Below, one piece after another: positions 1-6,070 of a DNA stretch of 6,609 bases. Numbering within the stretch: the stretch's first letter is position 1; every line of letters begins with the position of its first letter. Where the stretch lies: assembly GCA_017411885.1 (NCBI GenBank), contig JAFQPF010000025.1, positions 1-6,609 on the forward strand, read 5' to 3'. Under the pieces are notes generated by a model that saw nothing but the letters and a program-made list of their open reading frames with translations, had not been told where the DNA came from and did no database searches. The position numbers and the translations under genes were made by a program. This DNA is from Clostridia bacterium (lineage in GTDB: Bacteria; Bacillota_A; Clostridia; Oscillospirales; CAG-272).

Positions 1-2
1 CT

Positions 3-19
3 AACCCTTAGGAGGGGTT
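3..19. other. Short hairpin at left edge, function unclear
   Basis: An AACCCTT arm pairs with AGGGGTT (one G-T pair) around a 3-nt loop; alternatively AACCC pairs with GGGTT around seven bases. On the plus strand it is followed by TTATTATAT, a poor U-tract, so it could be a weak terminator for a gene to the left. On the minus strand it would lie in the leader made from the promoter at 55-83. The window ends too soon to decide. Confidence 0.3.
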
Positions 20-54
20 TATTATATCCATTTAACTATGCAGGCACATTACAT

Positions 55-83
55 ATTTTACCACAAACATTTTTAAAATACAA
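55..83 (-). promoter_or_regulatory. Sigma-70-type promoter reading out of the left edge
   Basis: On the minus strand, TTGTAT (-35, 78-83) and TAAAAT (-10, 55-60) are 17 nt apart. The -10 is preceded by TTTGTGG, which gives an extended TRTGn element. Transcription should start near position 48 and run off the left edge, so a minus-strand gene probably begins beyond position 1. No start codon with a ribosome binding site is visible in 1-48. The rest of 1-120 is AT-rich and shows no gene. Confidence 0.6.
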
Positions 84-120
84 TAGCTTATCAAAAATAA
101 ATCAATTTTATGCCGTCAGC

Positions 121-147
121 AAAAAGGGTATGCACGAATGCATACCC
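121..147 (-). terminator. Rho-independent terminator of the YesL-type operon
   Basis: The two arms GGGTATGCA and TGCATACCC form a perfect 9-bp stem (126-134 with 139-147). On the minus strand the loop is TTCG and the stem is followed directly by five T (121-125). It lies 13 bp past the stop codon of the gene ending at 161, so it closes that operon. Confidence 0.92.
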
Positions 148-160
148 TGTCAAATTCTAT

Positions 161-1129
161 TTATCCTCTGTCCTTGAATATCGGCTCGAAGTCCGTATCC
201 TCAGGTTCTTCCGTATAATAGGGATCTATCATATGCTGCTTGATCTTCGGGAACGCCGCGTATGCTGCCATATACGAGCAGGTCGAAAACAGTATGATAA
301 ACGGCACGACCACGCCGAGCGGAACGAAAAGCGAAAACATCCACCAGTTAAGAAACAGGGCAAGCACCATTCCAAGAAGTGCCAAAATGTTTCTCTTGAA
401 GCCTAAGAGCGCAAATATAAGTGCGTTTTTGAGTATTTTGAATATCGAAAGATCGAAGGTTATCATTACGATATACATATAAAATCTCATAAAATAATAA
501 AGCAGGGCGATTACGAGGCTGAACCAGAAGAAAATGCCGAGCATAAAGCTTCCGAGATTCGTATAGAAGAATAGTATGTCGTATGCGATCACGAGCATAA
601 ATATCAGGTCAAGCACGCCGAGCACAAGTCCCTGACGCCAGTTACGCTTTATCGCGTACCAGAAATCAGACCACATAAATATCGGCTCGCCCTTTACCAT
701 ATTACGCAGGATATAGGTAGTTCCGACGTTTACAAGTCCGAAGGTAACGAAAAACAGAAGCGAGAGCGCCCACATCACGTTAGTCGCGGTGGTCGGGATC
801 GAAAGATCACCCCAAAGCCCGAACACTCCGTGAAGCGCACTTGTCACGGGGTTGCCCGAATGCGCAAGCGCTCCGTGCAGCACGGTATAAAGCTTTGTGG
901 CGGGCGCGCTTAAGTGCGTATTAAGGTTACCGCTTAACGCAAGCATAGCCAAAAGCACCGGGAAATTTCCGAGTATCATAAAAATATTCACGGTGACGAG
1001 CTGACCGAATTTTCTCGCGTAGCTTACAAAAAAGTTTTTAAGGTTTTTCGGCCCTTCAACTTCCTTTTTGACACCTTTTCCGTCAAGGCTGTAATTAAAC
1101 AGCTTGAATTCTTTTCCGAAAATTTTCAT
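161..1129 (-). CDS. YesL/DUF624-family integral membrane protein
   Basis: A predicted protein of 322 residues. The family is usually near sugar ABC transporter genes in Firmicutes; its biochemical role is not settled. A cytoplasmic N-terminus precedes a first membrane helix (about 44-66) with the family's N48...P57 pattern. An unusual loop of about 50 residues follows, then a helix near 117-140 leading into the most typical stretch, TYILRNMVKGEPIFMWSDF with KRNWRQG after it, then about four more helices and an acidic tail (TEEPEDTDFEP). Known members are nearer 200-230 residues, and the loop explains part of the extra length. I chose the ATG at 1129 because AGAGG lies 6 nt upstream. The ATG at 1135 abuts that AGAGG, and the one at 1159 has no ribosome binding site. 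The gene is second in an operon, 33 nt after the upstream stop. Family call is fairly secure; function is unknown. Confidence 0.8.
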   Translation of the reverse strand: MKIFGKEFKLFNYSLDGKGVKKEVEGPKNLKNFFVSYARKFGQLVTVNIFMILGNFPVLLAMLALSGNLNTHLSAPATKLYTVLHGALAHSGNPVTSALHGVFGLWGDLSIPTTATNVMWALSLLFFVTFGLVNVGTTYILRNMVKGEPIFMWSDFWYAIKRNWRQGLVLGVLDLIFMLVIAYDILFFYTNLGSFMLGIFFWFSLVIALLYYFMRFYMYIVMITFDLSIFKILKNALIFALLGFKRNILALLGMVLALFLNWWMFSLFVPLGVVVPFIILFSTCSYMAAYAAFPKIKQHMIDPYYTEEPEDTDFEPIFKDRG

Positions 1130-1143
1130 TGACATCCTCTTTC

Positions 1144-1157
1144 GCCGCTTCTGCGGC
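1144..1157 (-). other. Intercistronic hairpin just upstream of the YesL-type gene
   Basis: GCCGC and GCGGC form a 5-bp all-GC stem around a 4-base loop (AGAA on the minus strand). It sits inside the 33-nt gap between the two operon genes, 3 nt before the AAGAGG ribosome binding site. No T-tract follows, so it is not a terminator. It might set mRNA stability or the relative translation of the second gene (inference). Confidence 0.5.
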
Positions 1158-1162
1158 ATATT

Positions 1163-1804
1163 TTATACGAAATTCATCATTACAAGCGTGAGTATCACGG
1201 TCACGAACAACACGCCTGCCGAAATTACAAAATCGATCGCGTAGGCACGTGCGTCCTGCCTTTTTATTACGTCTTTAAGCTCTACTCTGTCCGAGTTGAA
1301 GGCTCTTGAAAAGAAAAACGCGCGAAGCGATACCGATACGCAGATCGATATTATCGCTATACGGCTTATCAGATACAAAAGCGATTCTATGAATATTCCG
1401 CCGACCGAGGTGAACTCAAGCATACATATCGCAAAGCCGCACACCGCCGCTTCCCAGACACATATCGCCGCGCAGGCGATCGGCGCGAACACGGTATAGC
1501 CAAGCACAAAAACAAATGCGGGAAAAGCAAGCTCGTGGAAAAACGAATCGAGTATCACCCTGAGCTTTTCGCCAAATCCGCTTGCATTTGCAAGCATTCC
1601 CCTGAAATAGGTGCCGATCAGCGCGTCCTGATCGACATCTATATCCTCGCCGACTATCCTGTACAGTATCACGCCTAAGGCAAGTCCGATAAAAACAAGC
1701 ATCGCAGATGTTGCCATCGCGATTCTCGCTTCTCTTTTTGCCCTGTATTCGTTCATTGTTTTATATAGCCTGCTGTCTTCAAAAGCGTCATATTCACGAT
1801 ACAT
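1163..1804 (-). CDS. Five-TM membrane protein, SpoIIM-like in layout
   Basis: A predicted protein of 213 residues. A charged N-terminus of about 28 residues is followed by a membrane helix (about 30-50), an outside loop with an acidic patch (EDIDVDQD), two close helices (about 92-108 and 111-129), one or two more (about 134-164), a basic segment (RAFFFSRAF to KRQDAR) and a last helix (about 188-210). The order of helices, and the paired helices with a small-residue motif (WEAAVCGFAICML), resemble SpoIIM/DUF95 proteins, which in Bacillus help drive peptidoglycan remodelling during engulfment. I recognised this by eye only, so the family is tentative. The start at 1804 was chosen because GGGGG lies 6 nt upstream; the ATG at 1825 directly abuts its AAAGG. 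First gene of an operon with the YesL-type gene, whose role may be linked to it. It need not have a sporulation function. Confidence 0.7.
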   Translation of the reverse strand: MYREYDAFEDSRLYKTMNEYRAKREARIAMATSAMLVFIGLALGVILYRIVGEDIDVDQDALIGTYFRGMLANASGFGEKLRVILDSFFHELAFPAFVFVLGYTVFAPIACAAICVWEAAVCGFAICMLEFTSVGGIFIESLLYLISRIAIISICVSVSLRAFFFSRAFNSDRVELKDVIKRQDARAYAIDFVISAGVLFVTVILTLVMMNFV

Positions 1805-1805
1805 A

Positions 1806-1877
1806 CTCTTCCCCCTTTTTCTCATCCTTTCTTACGTATACGTATTAAGTATATGAAAGGTCTGTGCGGGGGTAGAA
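1806..1877 (-). promoter_or_regulatory. Leader RNA that can pair the ribosome binding site of the SpoIIM-like gene
   Basis: In the minus-strand transcript, CCCCC (1868-1872) can pair with the GGGGG of the Shine-Dalgarno site (1811-1815). After one A-A mismatch the helix continues through U-A, C-G, U-A and U-G pairs (1874-1877 with 1806-1809). Nested inside, CCTTTC (1855-1860) pairs fully with GAAAGG (1826-1831). The whole would be a long hairpin hiding the ribosome binding site. I match it to no known riboswitch class, and no terminator hairpin is present, so any control would act on translation. Confidence 0.4.
1833..1844. repeat. 12-bp perfect palindrome in the operon leader
   Basis: TACGTATACGTA is its own reverse complement. 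It lies about 40 nt downstream of the predicted transcription start and 29 nt before the start codon of the SpoIIM-like gene. It could be a repressor site, or only the loop region of the leader hairpin. No second copy was seen in the window. Confidence 0.4.
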
Positions 1878-1892
1878 CAATACATCAGGAAT

Positions 1893-1921
1893 ATGATACC
1901 ACAAAATTTACTTTTATTCAA
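1893..1921 (-). promoter_or_regulatory. Promoter of the SpoIIM-like/YesL-type operon
   Basis: On the minus strand TTGAAT (-35, 1916-1921) and TATCAT (-10, 1893-1898) are separated by 17 nt. TTTTGTGG precedes the -10, giving an extended TRTGn element. Transcription should begin near 1886, leaving a leader of about 82 nt before the start codon at 1804. It lies just past the AraC terminator, which argues that this operon is transcribed separately from the AraC gene. Confidence 0.75.
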
Positions 1922-1946
1922 GAATTTTGAAAAGAGTTTACAAATT

Positions 1947-1985
1947 AAAAGAACAGAAACGTTATTTTCACGCCTCTGTTCTCTT
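1947..1985 (-). terminator. Terminator of the AraC-family gene
   Basis: AGAACAGA (1950-1957) pairs with TCTGTTCT (1975-1982). An AA/CC mismatch, a 3-bp inner stem (CGT/ACG) and a 7-nt loop follow. On the minus strand the stem can be extended by a G-U and two A-U pairs, and is followed by TTTTAATTT. It begins immediately after the AraC stop codon. The plus-strand side also ends in CTTTTT, so it could work in both directions. Confidence 0.8.
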
Positions 1986-1987
1986 TT

Positions 1988-2857
1988 TCAATTCTCCTGC
2001 TTACTTGCAAGCGTTCTTCTGTATTCGGTCGGATATATTCCGTATTCCTTATAAAACATATCCGAAAAATAACTCTGCGAACAAAAATTCAGCAGATTGC
2101 TTATCTTGGTTACCGAATAATCGGTGCTTCGTATAAGGCTTTCCGCCATTTTTATTCTCTGTTTCTTTATGTATTGGTTAGGCGTTTCTCCGTATTCTTT
2201 TTTGAATCGTCTGATAACGGTTGCCTCACACAGTCCGAAATACTCTGCTATCTGACTGACCGTTGGCGCAAAATCCACGACCGTATCAATATATGCCTTT
2301 ATCTGCTCAACATCGGTCAGACCGGGATCATCCTTATCCTCTTTCAAAGAGTTCTGCGTATTACCCGCACCGACAAGCTCTATCATTATACCAAGCAAAT
2401 GCTTGGCGACACGTTCAAGCTCAAAGCCCTCATGTTCAAGAATATAGAAAAAACGCTGAAACTTGTCATACATCTTCTTTTTTACTATGTAAACCTCGTT
2501 TTTCAAATCAAAAGCCTCGCAAAGCTTACCTGTAAGCTCTCCGTCCGTAGTAAACCAGAGCTTACTGTAAGGCTCGTACTTATCCGCATAATAGGTTACG
2601 TTACATTCCTTTGGGATAAATACAAAATCCCCCGCCTTTACGGTATATTTTTTATCGCCGTGTTCAATATACCCCTTGCCGGTCATAATGTATTCAAAAA
2701 GATAGTCGGGATATTTCGGGTTTCTCGTATGTCTGTACGCTGCATCTGTATAAAGTATACCTGCATCATACACGCATAAAATCCGATTATATTTTCTGTA
2801 GCTGTGGTAAATATACCTTTCATTGGCTTTTACCTTAAATCCTCCAAACTCATTCAT
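1988..2857 (-). CDS. AraC/XylS-family transcriptional regulator
   Basis: A protein of 289 residues, the usual length for the family. The N-terminal part (about 45-101) looks like the AraC-type cupin that binds a sugar: GKGYIEHGDKKYTVKAGDFVFIP is split by the typical glycine turns. The C-terminal part (about 181-281) has the two helix-turn-helix units: SQIAEYFGLCEATVIRRFKK (about 201-220) and the second near 248-271, ending in the family signature FSDMFYKEYGIYPTEYRR. It acts as a DNA-binding regulator in the cytoplasm. AAGGAGG lies 9 nt before the chosen ATG. It has its own promoter and terminator. It is transcribed away from the secreted dockerin gene, so it is the natural candidate to regulate that gene and possibly itself (inference). 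The sugar it senses cannot be told from sequence. Confidence 0.95.
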   Translation of the reverse strand: MNEFGGFKVKANERYIYHSYRKYNRILCVYDAGILYTDAAYRHTRNPKYPDYLFEYIMTGKGYIEHGDKKYTVKAGDFVFIPKECNVTYYADKYEPYSKLWFTTDGELTGKLCEAFDLKNEVYIVKKKMYDKFQRFFYILEHEGFELERVAKHLLGIMIELVGAGNTQNSLKEDKDDPGLTDVEQIKAYIDTVVDFAPTVSQIAEYFGLCEATVIRRFKKEYGETPNQYIKKQRIKMAESLIRSTDYSVTKISNLLNFCSQSYFSDMFYKEYGIYPTEYRRTLASKQEN

Positions 2858-2879
2858 CTCGATATCCCTCCTTTTTCAC

Positions 2880-2908
2880 ATTCTACCACAAATAGTCCTT
2901 GATGTCAA
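2880..2908 (-). promoter_or_regulatory. Near-consensus promoter of the AraC-family gene
   Basis: On the minus strand a perfect TTGACA (-35, 2903-2908) is 17 nt from TAGAAT (-10, 2880-2885). TTTGTGG just before the -10 makes it extended. The predicted start near 2873 leaves a leader of only about 16 nt, so the AGGAGG (2867-2872) would sit at the very 5' end of the mRNA. Confidence 0.88.
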
Positions 2909-2939
2909 TAAAACATATAAAAATTATTCGTTTTTTGGA

Positions 2940-2968
2940 TTGTGATTAATATAAATATTTGTTATAAT
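2940..2968 (+). promoter_or_regulatory. Promoter of the dockerin-propeller gene
   Basis: TTGTGA (-35, 2940-2945) and a perfect TATAAT (-10, 2963-2968) are 17 nt apart. A second TATAAT lies 11 bp on (2974-2979) but lacks a fitting -35. Transcription should start near 2975, about 27 nt before the ATG. The 31 bp between this -35 and the AraC -35 (2909-2939) is AT-rich and is where a shared operator would lie. I could not pick out a convincing inverted or direct repeat there. Confidence 0.8.
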
Positions 2969-3001
2969 TATTGTATAATTTTTGATAAAGGAGAAAATTC
3001 A

Positions 3002-6000
3002 ATGAAAAGCATTGCATACTTACTTGCATTTCTGATTATTGTATCATCATTGTCGGTATTTGCCACGGCTGACATATACACCCCGGCAGATATTGACAAC
3101 GATAACAAGGTAACGGCGCTCGACGTCATACACCTTGCGCGTTATCTTGCAAAATGGGCAGGATACGAAACACTCATTTCGCTCAACGACGGTGTAAGAG
3201 GTGACGTCAACTCTGATGCATTGGTAACGTCCGAGGACGTTGTCATCCTTTCGCGTCATCTTGCATCCTGGACAGGATATTCAAATCTTCCTCATTCGGA
3301 ATCGACATTTATCAACAATGTCAAGGTAACAAATGCAAACGGAAGCCTCGAGAAGACCTCTGTTTCTTCCCAGGAAAGTGCGGCGTACAATCTCGGCTTC
3401 TTAAGCACCGTTACAGCAACGTCGGATAAGGCTTCCGGGATCGACAACTTCGGTATTACCTGTGACCTTACCGAAAACGATATAAATGCTAAGGCAGGAG
3501 ATATTGTACAGCTTATCTTCTATGCAAGAGCCAAGGAAAAGACCACTCCGGTCAAGGCTTCTATTCTTTCAAAATCCGGCTCGGTTCTTACAAATACAGC
3601 CGGCACAGGCGCTACAAAGGCTGAATATACTTATTACATTCCGACACAATGGACAAAGATAGGTCTTCCCGTAACAGTATCGGATGCAGTCGGAGCTTTA
3701 AGATTCAATATGGGCAAGCTTGCTTCCAGTGTTGAATTCGGCGGTGTTGAGATCAAGGTAGCAGACGAAGGCGCAGAGCAGTTATTGCTTCCTAACGGAT
3801 ACTTCCTTTGCGAGCCTTACACAAAGGCATACATTGAATACACAAATAACAACTACATTTCAAAGGATATCATCACAAAGTGTCTCGATATCGAAACCGA
3901 CGGCGAATATATATATGCTATCGGAAACGGCAATTTTTATGTTGTAAGAGTATCGGACAATAAGCTCATCTCCTCACTTTCAGGTCTTGGTGAGGTGCGT
4001 CAGTTAGCTATAAACGAAGAAGGTACGACTGCAGTTGTAACCTCTCGTGTTGACGGTGCATTCGTTATCGGTCTTGACGACAAGTCTAACCCCAAGATGC
4101 TCGGCAGATGTGATACTCTTGAATATGCTACCGGCGTTTCGGTATCAGGCAATTACGCTTGTATTACAAACAGAACCCACGGTACAGAGGGTATCGACAT
4201 TTCGGACAGAACTATGCCCAAAACCCATTCGAATTTCCGCATTGGAGAAGCTCAGTCCTGTCAGATCGTCGGAACTACCGTTTACGCCGGAGTCTGGGGC
4301 GGCAGATTTGTTGAGGTGTGGGATATTTCCCAGCCCAGCAACCCCGTGCTTCTGAACGGAGGTATTCCGCTTGACGGTAAGGGAGATGGACTGTTCGTAT
4401 ACGGCAACTACCTCTATGCGTCAACAGGACACCATGCAAACAACAATGCCGAGAGCCATCCGCTCCACACCGGTTACGGTCTTGGTAACGGTCTTGATAT
4501 TTACGATATTTCGGACGTTACAAATCCCGTTCTCGTTTCTTCGGTAAAAACCGAGGATCACTATTACATGAGAGGCTACGACTCATGGCTTATCAAGGTT
4601 GCAGAGCATGACGGAAGAATATACGCATATCTTTCCGAATCTCACCTCGGTGTTTACATATTCGATGTAACCGATCCCTACGCTCCTATACGTCTTGCTA
4701 CCGTAGAGCTTACTGTAAGCCAGGACAAGAACGCTTCAAAGTACAATTCACTTGTAAAGATGTACGGTCACACAGGTGTTGACGAAAATAAGTATTATCC
4801 CTATGATACTACCGTAAGACACAACTCGCCCGTATACGGATTTGCAATGTCTGATGGTAAAATGTTCCTCGGCGGAAACGCTACAGGTCTTGCTGTTGTT
4901 GATACAAGTACGCTTGGAGACATCATCTACAGGGAAGCCAACAACTATTCTCCGAACACTCCCGATGAACCTTCCGGCGACTATTACGACCTTGATCTTG
5001 CAGATCTTGAAAGCAAGGGCTTTATTGATCCTATCCATGTGATGCCCGGCGGTCAGGTATACAGCGTCACTTACAAGGATGGTTACATCTATGCCGCCTG
5101 CGGTAATCAGGGTATAAAGATTCTTGATGAAGAGCTTAACGTCATCAAGGAGATAGCCCCCGTAGAAGGTGCGATAGTCAGCGAAATTGCAATCAAGGGC
5201 AACAGAATTTATACCGCAGAAGGTCTTAAGGGTATCGCGATCTACGAGCTTTCGGATGACGGACTTACGCTTACTGAAATTTCGAGATATATTTCAAAGC
5301 TTAACTCTACAAGCTACTCGGTTAAGTTTATACTTCTCTCACCCGATGGAAACTACGTGCTTTGCGACTCCGGTTCAAGCCATTCCGAGCTTGTTGACTT
5401 TACAGACATCAACAATCCCGTAAGATGGGCAGGAGAGGGTACCGGAGGTAGCGGCTACAACGGACACTCCGGACTTATGTACTGGCGTCAGATCTCGCCT
5501 GAGCTTATCAACGGCAGATACGCCTGCGTATACGGAAACGCAAACAATATTTTCTGGTACGACTTTGGAACCGATCCTGAAAATAGCAATCCCGTGCTTA
5601 TGTATGAAAATCCCAAATGTGGTCTTGCAACAGGCAGCGGTTACTTTGCTCTTAACGGAAAGAACAGCAGGTATGCAATCGGTATCCAGAACAACAAATT
5701 CTTCTTTGTAGATCCGTCCGAATGCGACGCCTCGACCTCGTACTCAAGTCTTCCGCATTACGACTACTCAAATAACACTACCGGAACAAAGGTTTACGGT
5801 AAGGCTACAATGTACGGCGATCTGATGCTTCTCAATGAGCGTTGTCTCGGCAACGTATACATCTGCGATATGTCAGAGCTTGACATTGATAACGGCAAGT
5901 ACAATATCAGCGTTATCGGACATTACAACTTCAAGGGTAATCCCGATATCGCAAGAATATGTGGCGACAGAATAGTATATCCTCTCGGTAATCAGGGTAT

Positions 6001-6025
6001 CCTCTCCTTCACACTCGCAAAGTAA
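3002..6025 (+). CDS. Secreted dockerin protein with CBM-like region and two predicted beta-propellers
   Basis: A predicted protein of 1007 residues. AAAGGAG lies 8 nt before the ATG at 3002; the in-frame ATG at 2942 lies inside the promoter and is rejected. Residues 1-23 are a signal peptide (hydrophobic core 5-20, cleavage after ATA). Residues 30-90 are a type I dockerin. Residues 101-255 look like a jelly-roll carbohydrate-binding module, with FNMGKLASSVEFGGVEI near the end. From 293 to 645 and 685 to 1007 there are fourteen turns of the type G-x-x-hydrophobic (glycines near 301, 341, 383, 424, 468, 538, 619, then 694, 733, 783, 838, about 889, 939, 988), several followed by LVIVD-type strands such as VEVWDISQPSNPVLL. 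This reads as two seven-bladed propellers. It should attach to a cohesin scaffold outside the cell. No catalytic motif was recognised, so it may be a glycan binder or an undescribed enzyme. The AraC gene is divergent. Confidence 0.93.
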   Translation: MKSIAYLLAFLIIVSSLSVFATADIYTPADIDNDNKVTALDVIHLARYLAKWAGYETLISLNDGVRGDVNSDALVTSEDVVILSRHLASWTGYSNLPHSESTFINNVKVTNANGSLEKTSVSSQESAAYNLGFLSTVTATSDKASGIDNFGITCDLTENDINAKAGDIVQLIFYARAKEKTTPVKASILSKSGSVLTNTAGTGATKAEYTYYIPTQWTKIGLPVTVSDAVGALRFNMGKLASSVEFGGVEIKVADEGAEQLLLPNGYFLCEPYTKAYIEYTNNNYISKDIITKCLDIETDGEYIYAIGNGNFYVVRVSDNKLISSLSGLGEVRQLAINEEGTTAVVTSRVDGAFVIGLDDKSNPKMLGRCDTLEYATGVSVSGNYACITNRTHGTEGIDISDRTMPKTHSNFRIGEAQSCQIVGTTVYAGVWGGRFVEVWDISQPSNPVLLNGGIPLDGKGDGLFVYGNYLYASTGHHANNNAESHPLHTGYGLGNGLDIYDISDVTNPVLVSSVKTEDHYYMRGYDSWLIKVAEHDGRIYAYLSESHLGVYIFDVTDPYAPIRLATVELTVSQDKNASKYNSLVKMYGHTGVDENKYYPYDTTVRHNSPVYGFAMSDGKMFLGGNATGLAVVDTSTLGDIIYREANNYSPNTPDEPSGDYYDLDLADLESKGFIDPIHVMPGGQVYSVTYKDGYIYAACGNQGIKILDEELNVIKEIAPVEGAIVSEIAIKGNRIYTAEGLKGIAIYELSDDGLTLTEISRYISKLNSTSYSVKFILLSPDGNYVLCDSGSSHSELVDFTDINNPVRWAGEGTGGSGYNGHSGLMYWRQISPELINGRYACVYGNANNIFWYDFGTDPENSNPVLMYENPKCGLATGSGYFALNGKNSRYAIGIQNNKFFFVDPSECDASTSYSSLPHYDYSNNTTGTKVYGKATMYGDLMLLNERCLGNVYICDMSELDIDNGKYNISVIGHYNFKGNPDIARICGDRIVYPLGNQGILSFTLAK
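3089..3271 (+). other. N-terminal type I dockerin domain (two calcium-binding repeats)
   Basis: Repeat 1 (residues 30-52) has ligands D30, D32, D34, T38 and D41, then the helix HLARYLAKW. Repeat 2 (68-90) has D68, N70, D72, T76 and D79, then ILSRHLASW. Both match the F-hand calcium-loop pattern at positions 1, 3, 5, 9 and 12. Residues 10-11 of each loop, which set cohesin choice in known type I pairs, are AL and SE, not the common S/T pair. A 15-residue linker (53-67) separates the repeats. Dockerins are more often C-terminal; here it follows the signal peptide. Confidence 0.88.
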
Positions 6026-6038
6026 AAAAACAAAATGA

Positions 6039-6070
6039 ACGCGCCCGAGCATCAGCCCGGGCGCGTTTTT
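6039..6070 (+). terminator. Rho-independent terminator of the dockerin gene
   Basis: ACGCGCCCG (6039-6047) pairs with CGGGCGCGT (6058-6066). After an A/C mismatch a GC/GC inner pair closes an ATCA loop. Five T (6066-6070) follow the GC-rich stem. It starts 13 bp after the stop codon. Confidence 0.93.

Noticed and set aside
20..40. Tiny minus-strand leader peptide of seven codons (MDIINPS)
   Set aside because: No ribosome binding site, and no run of regulatory codons that would suggest attenuation.
1130..1159. Ten-residue N-terminal extension of the YesL-type protein (start at 1159)
   Set aside because: There is no ribosome binding site before 1159, the basic residues come from the intercistronic hairpin, and AGAGG is well spaced for the ATG at 1129.
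2174..2779. Long open frame on the plus strand opposite the AraC gene, 201 codons
   Set aside because: It lies fully antisense to a gene with clear cupin and helix-turn-helix signatures, has no recognisable domain and no promoter or ribosome binding site suited to it.
2922..2972. AATTATT direct repeat (2922-2928 and 2966-2972) as an AraC operator
   Set aside because: The repeat is only seven A/T bases in a very AT-rich region, and one copy overlaps the -10 box; chance is a sufficient explanation.
2942..3001. N-terminal extension of the dockerin gene to an ATG at 2942
   Set aside because: It overlaps the -10 box and would lie upstream of the predicted transcription start; the added residues spoil the signal peptide, and a good AAAGGAG precedes 3002.
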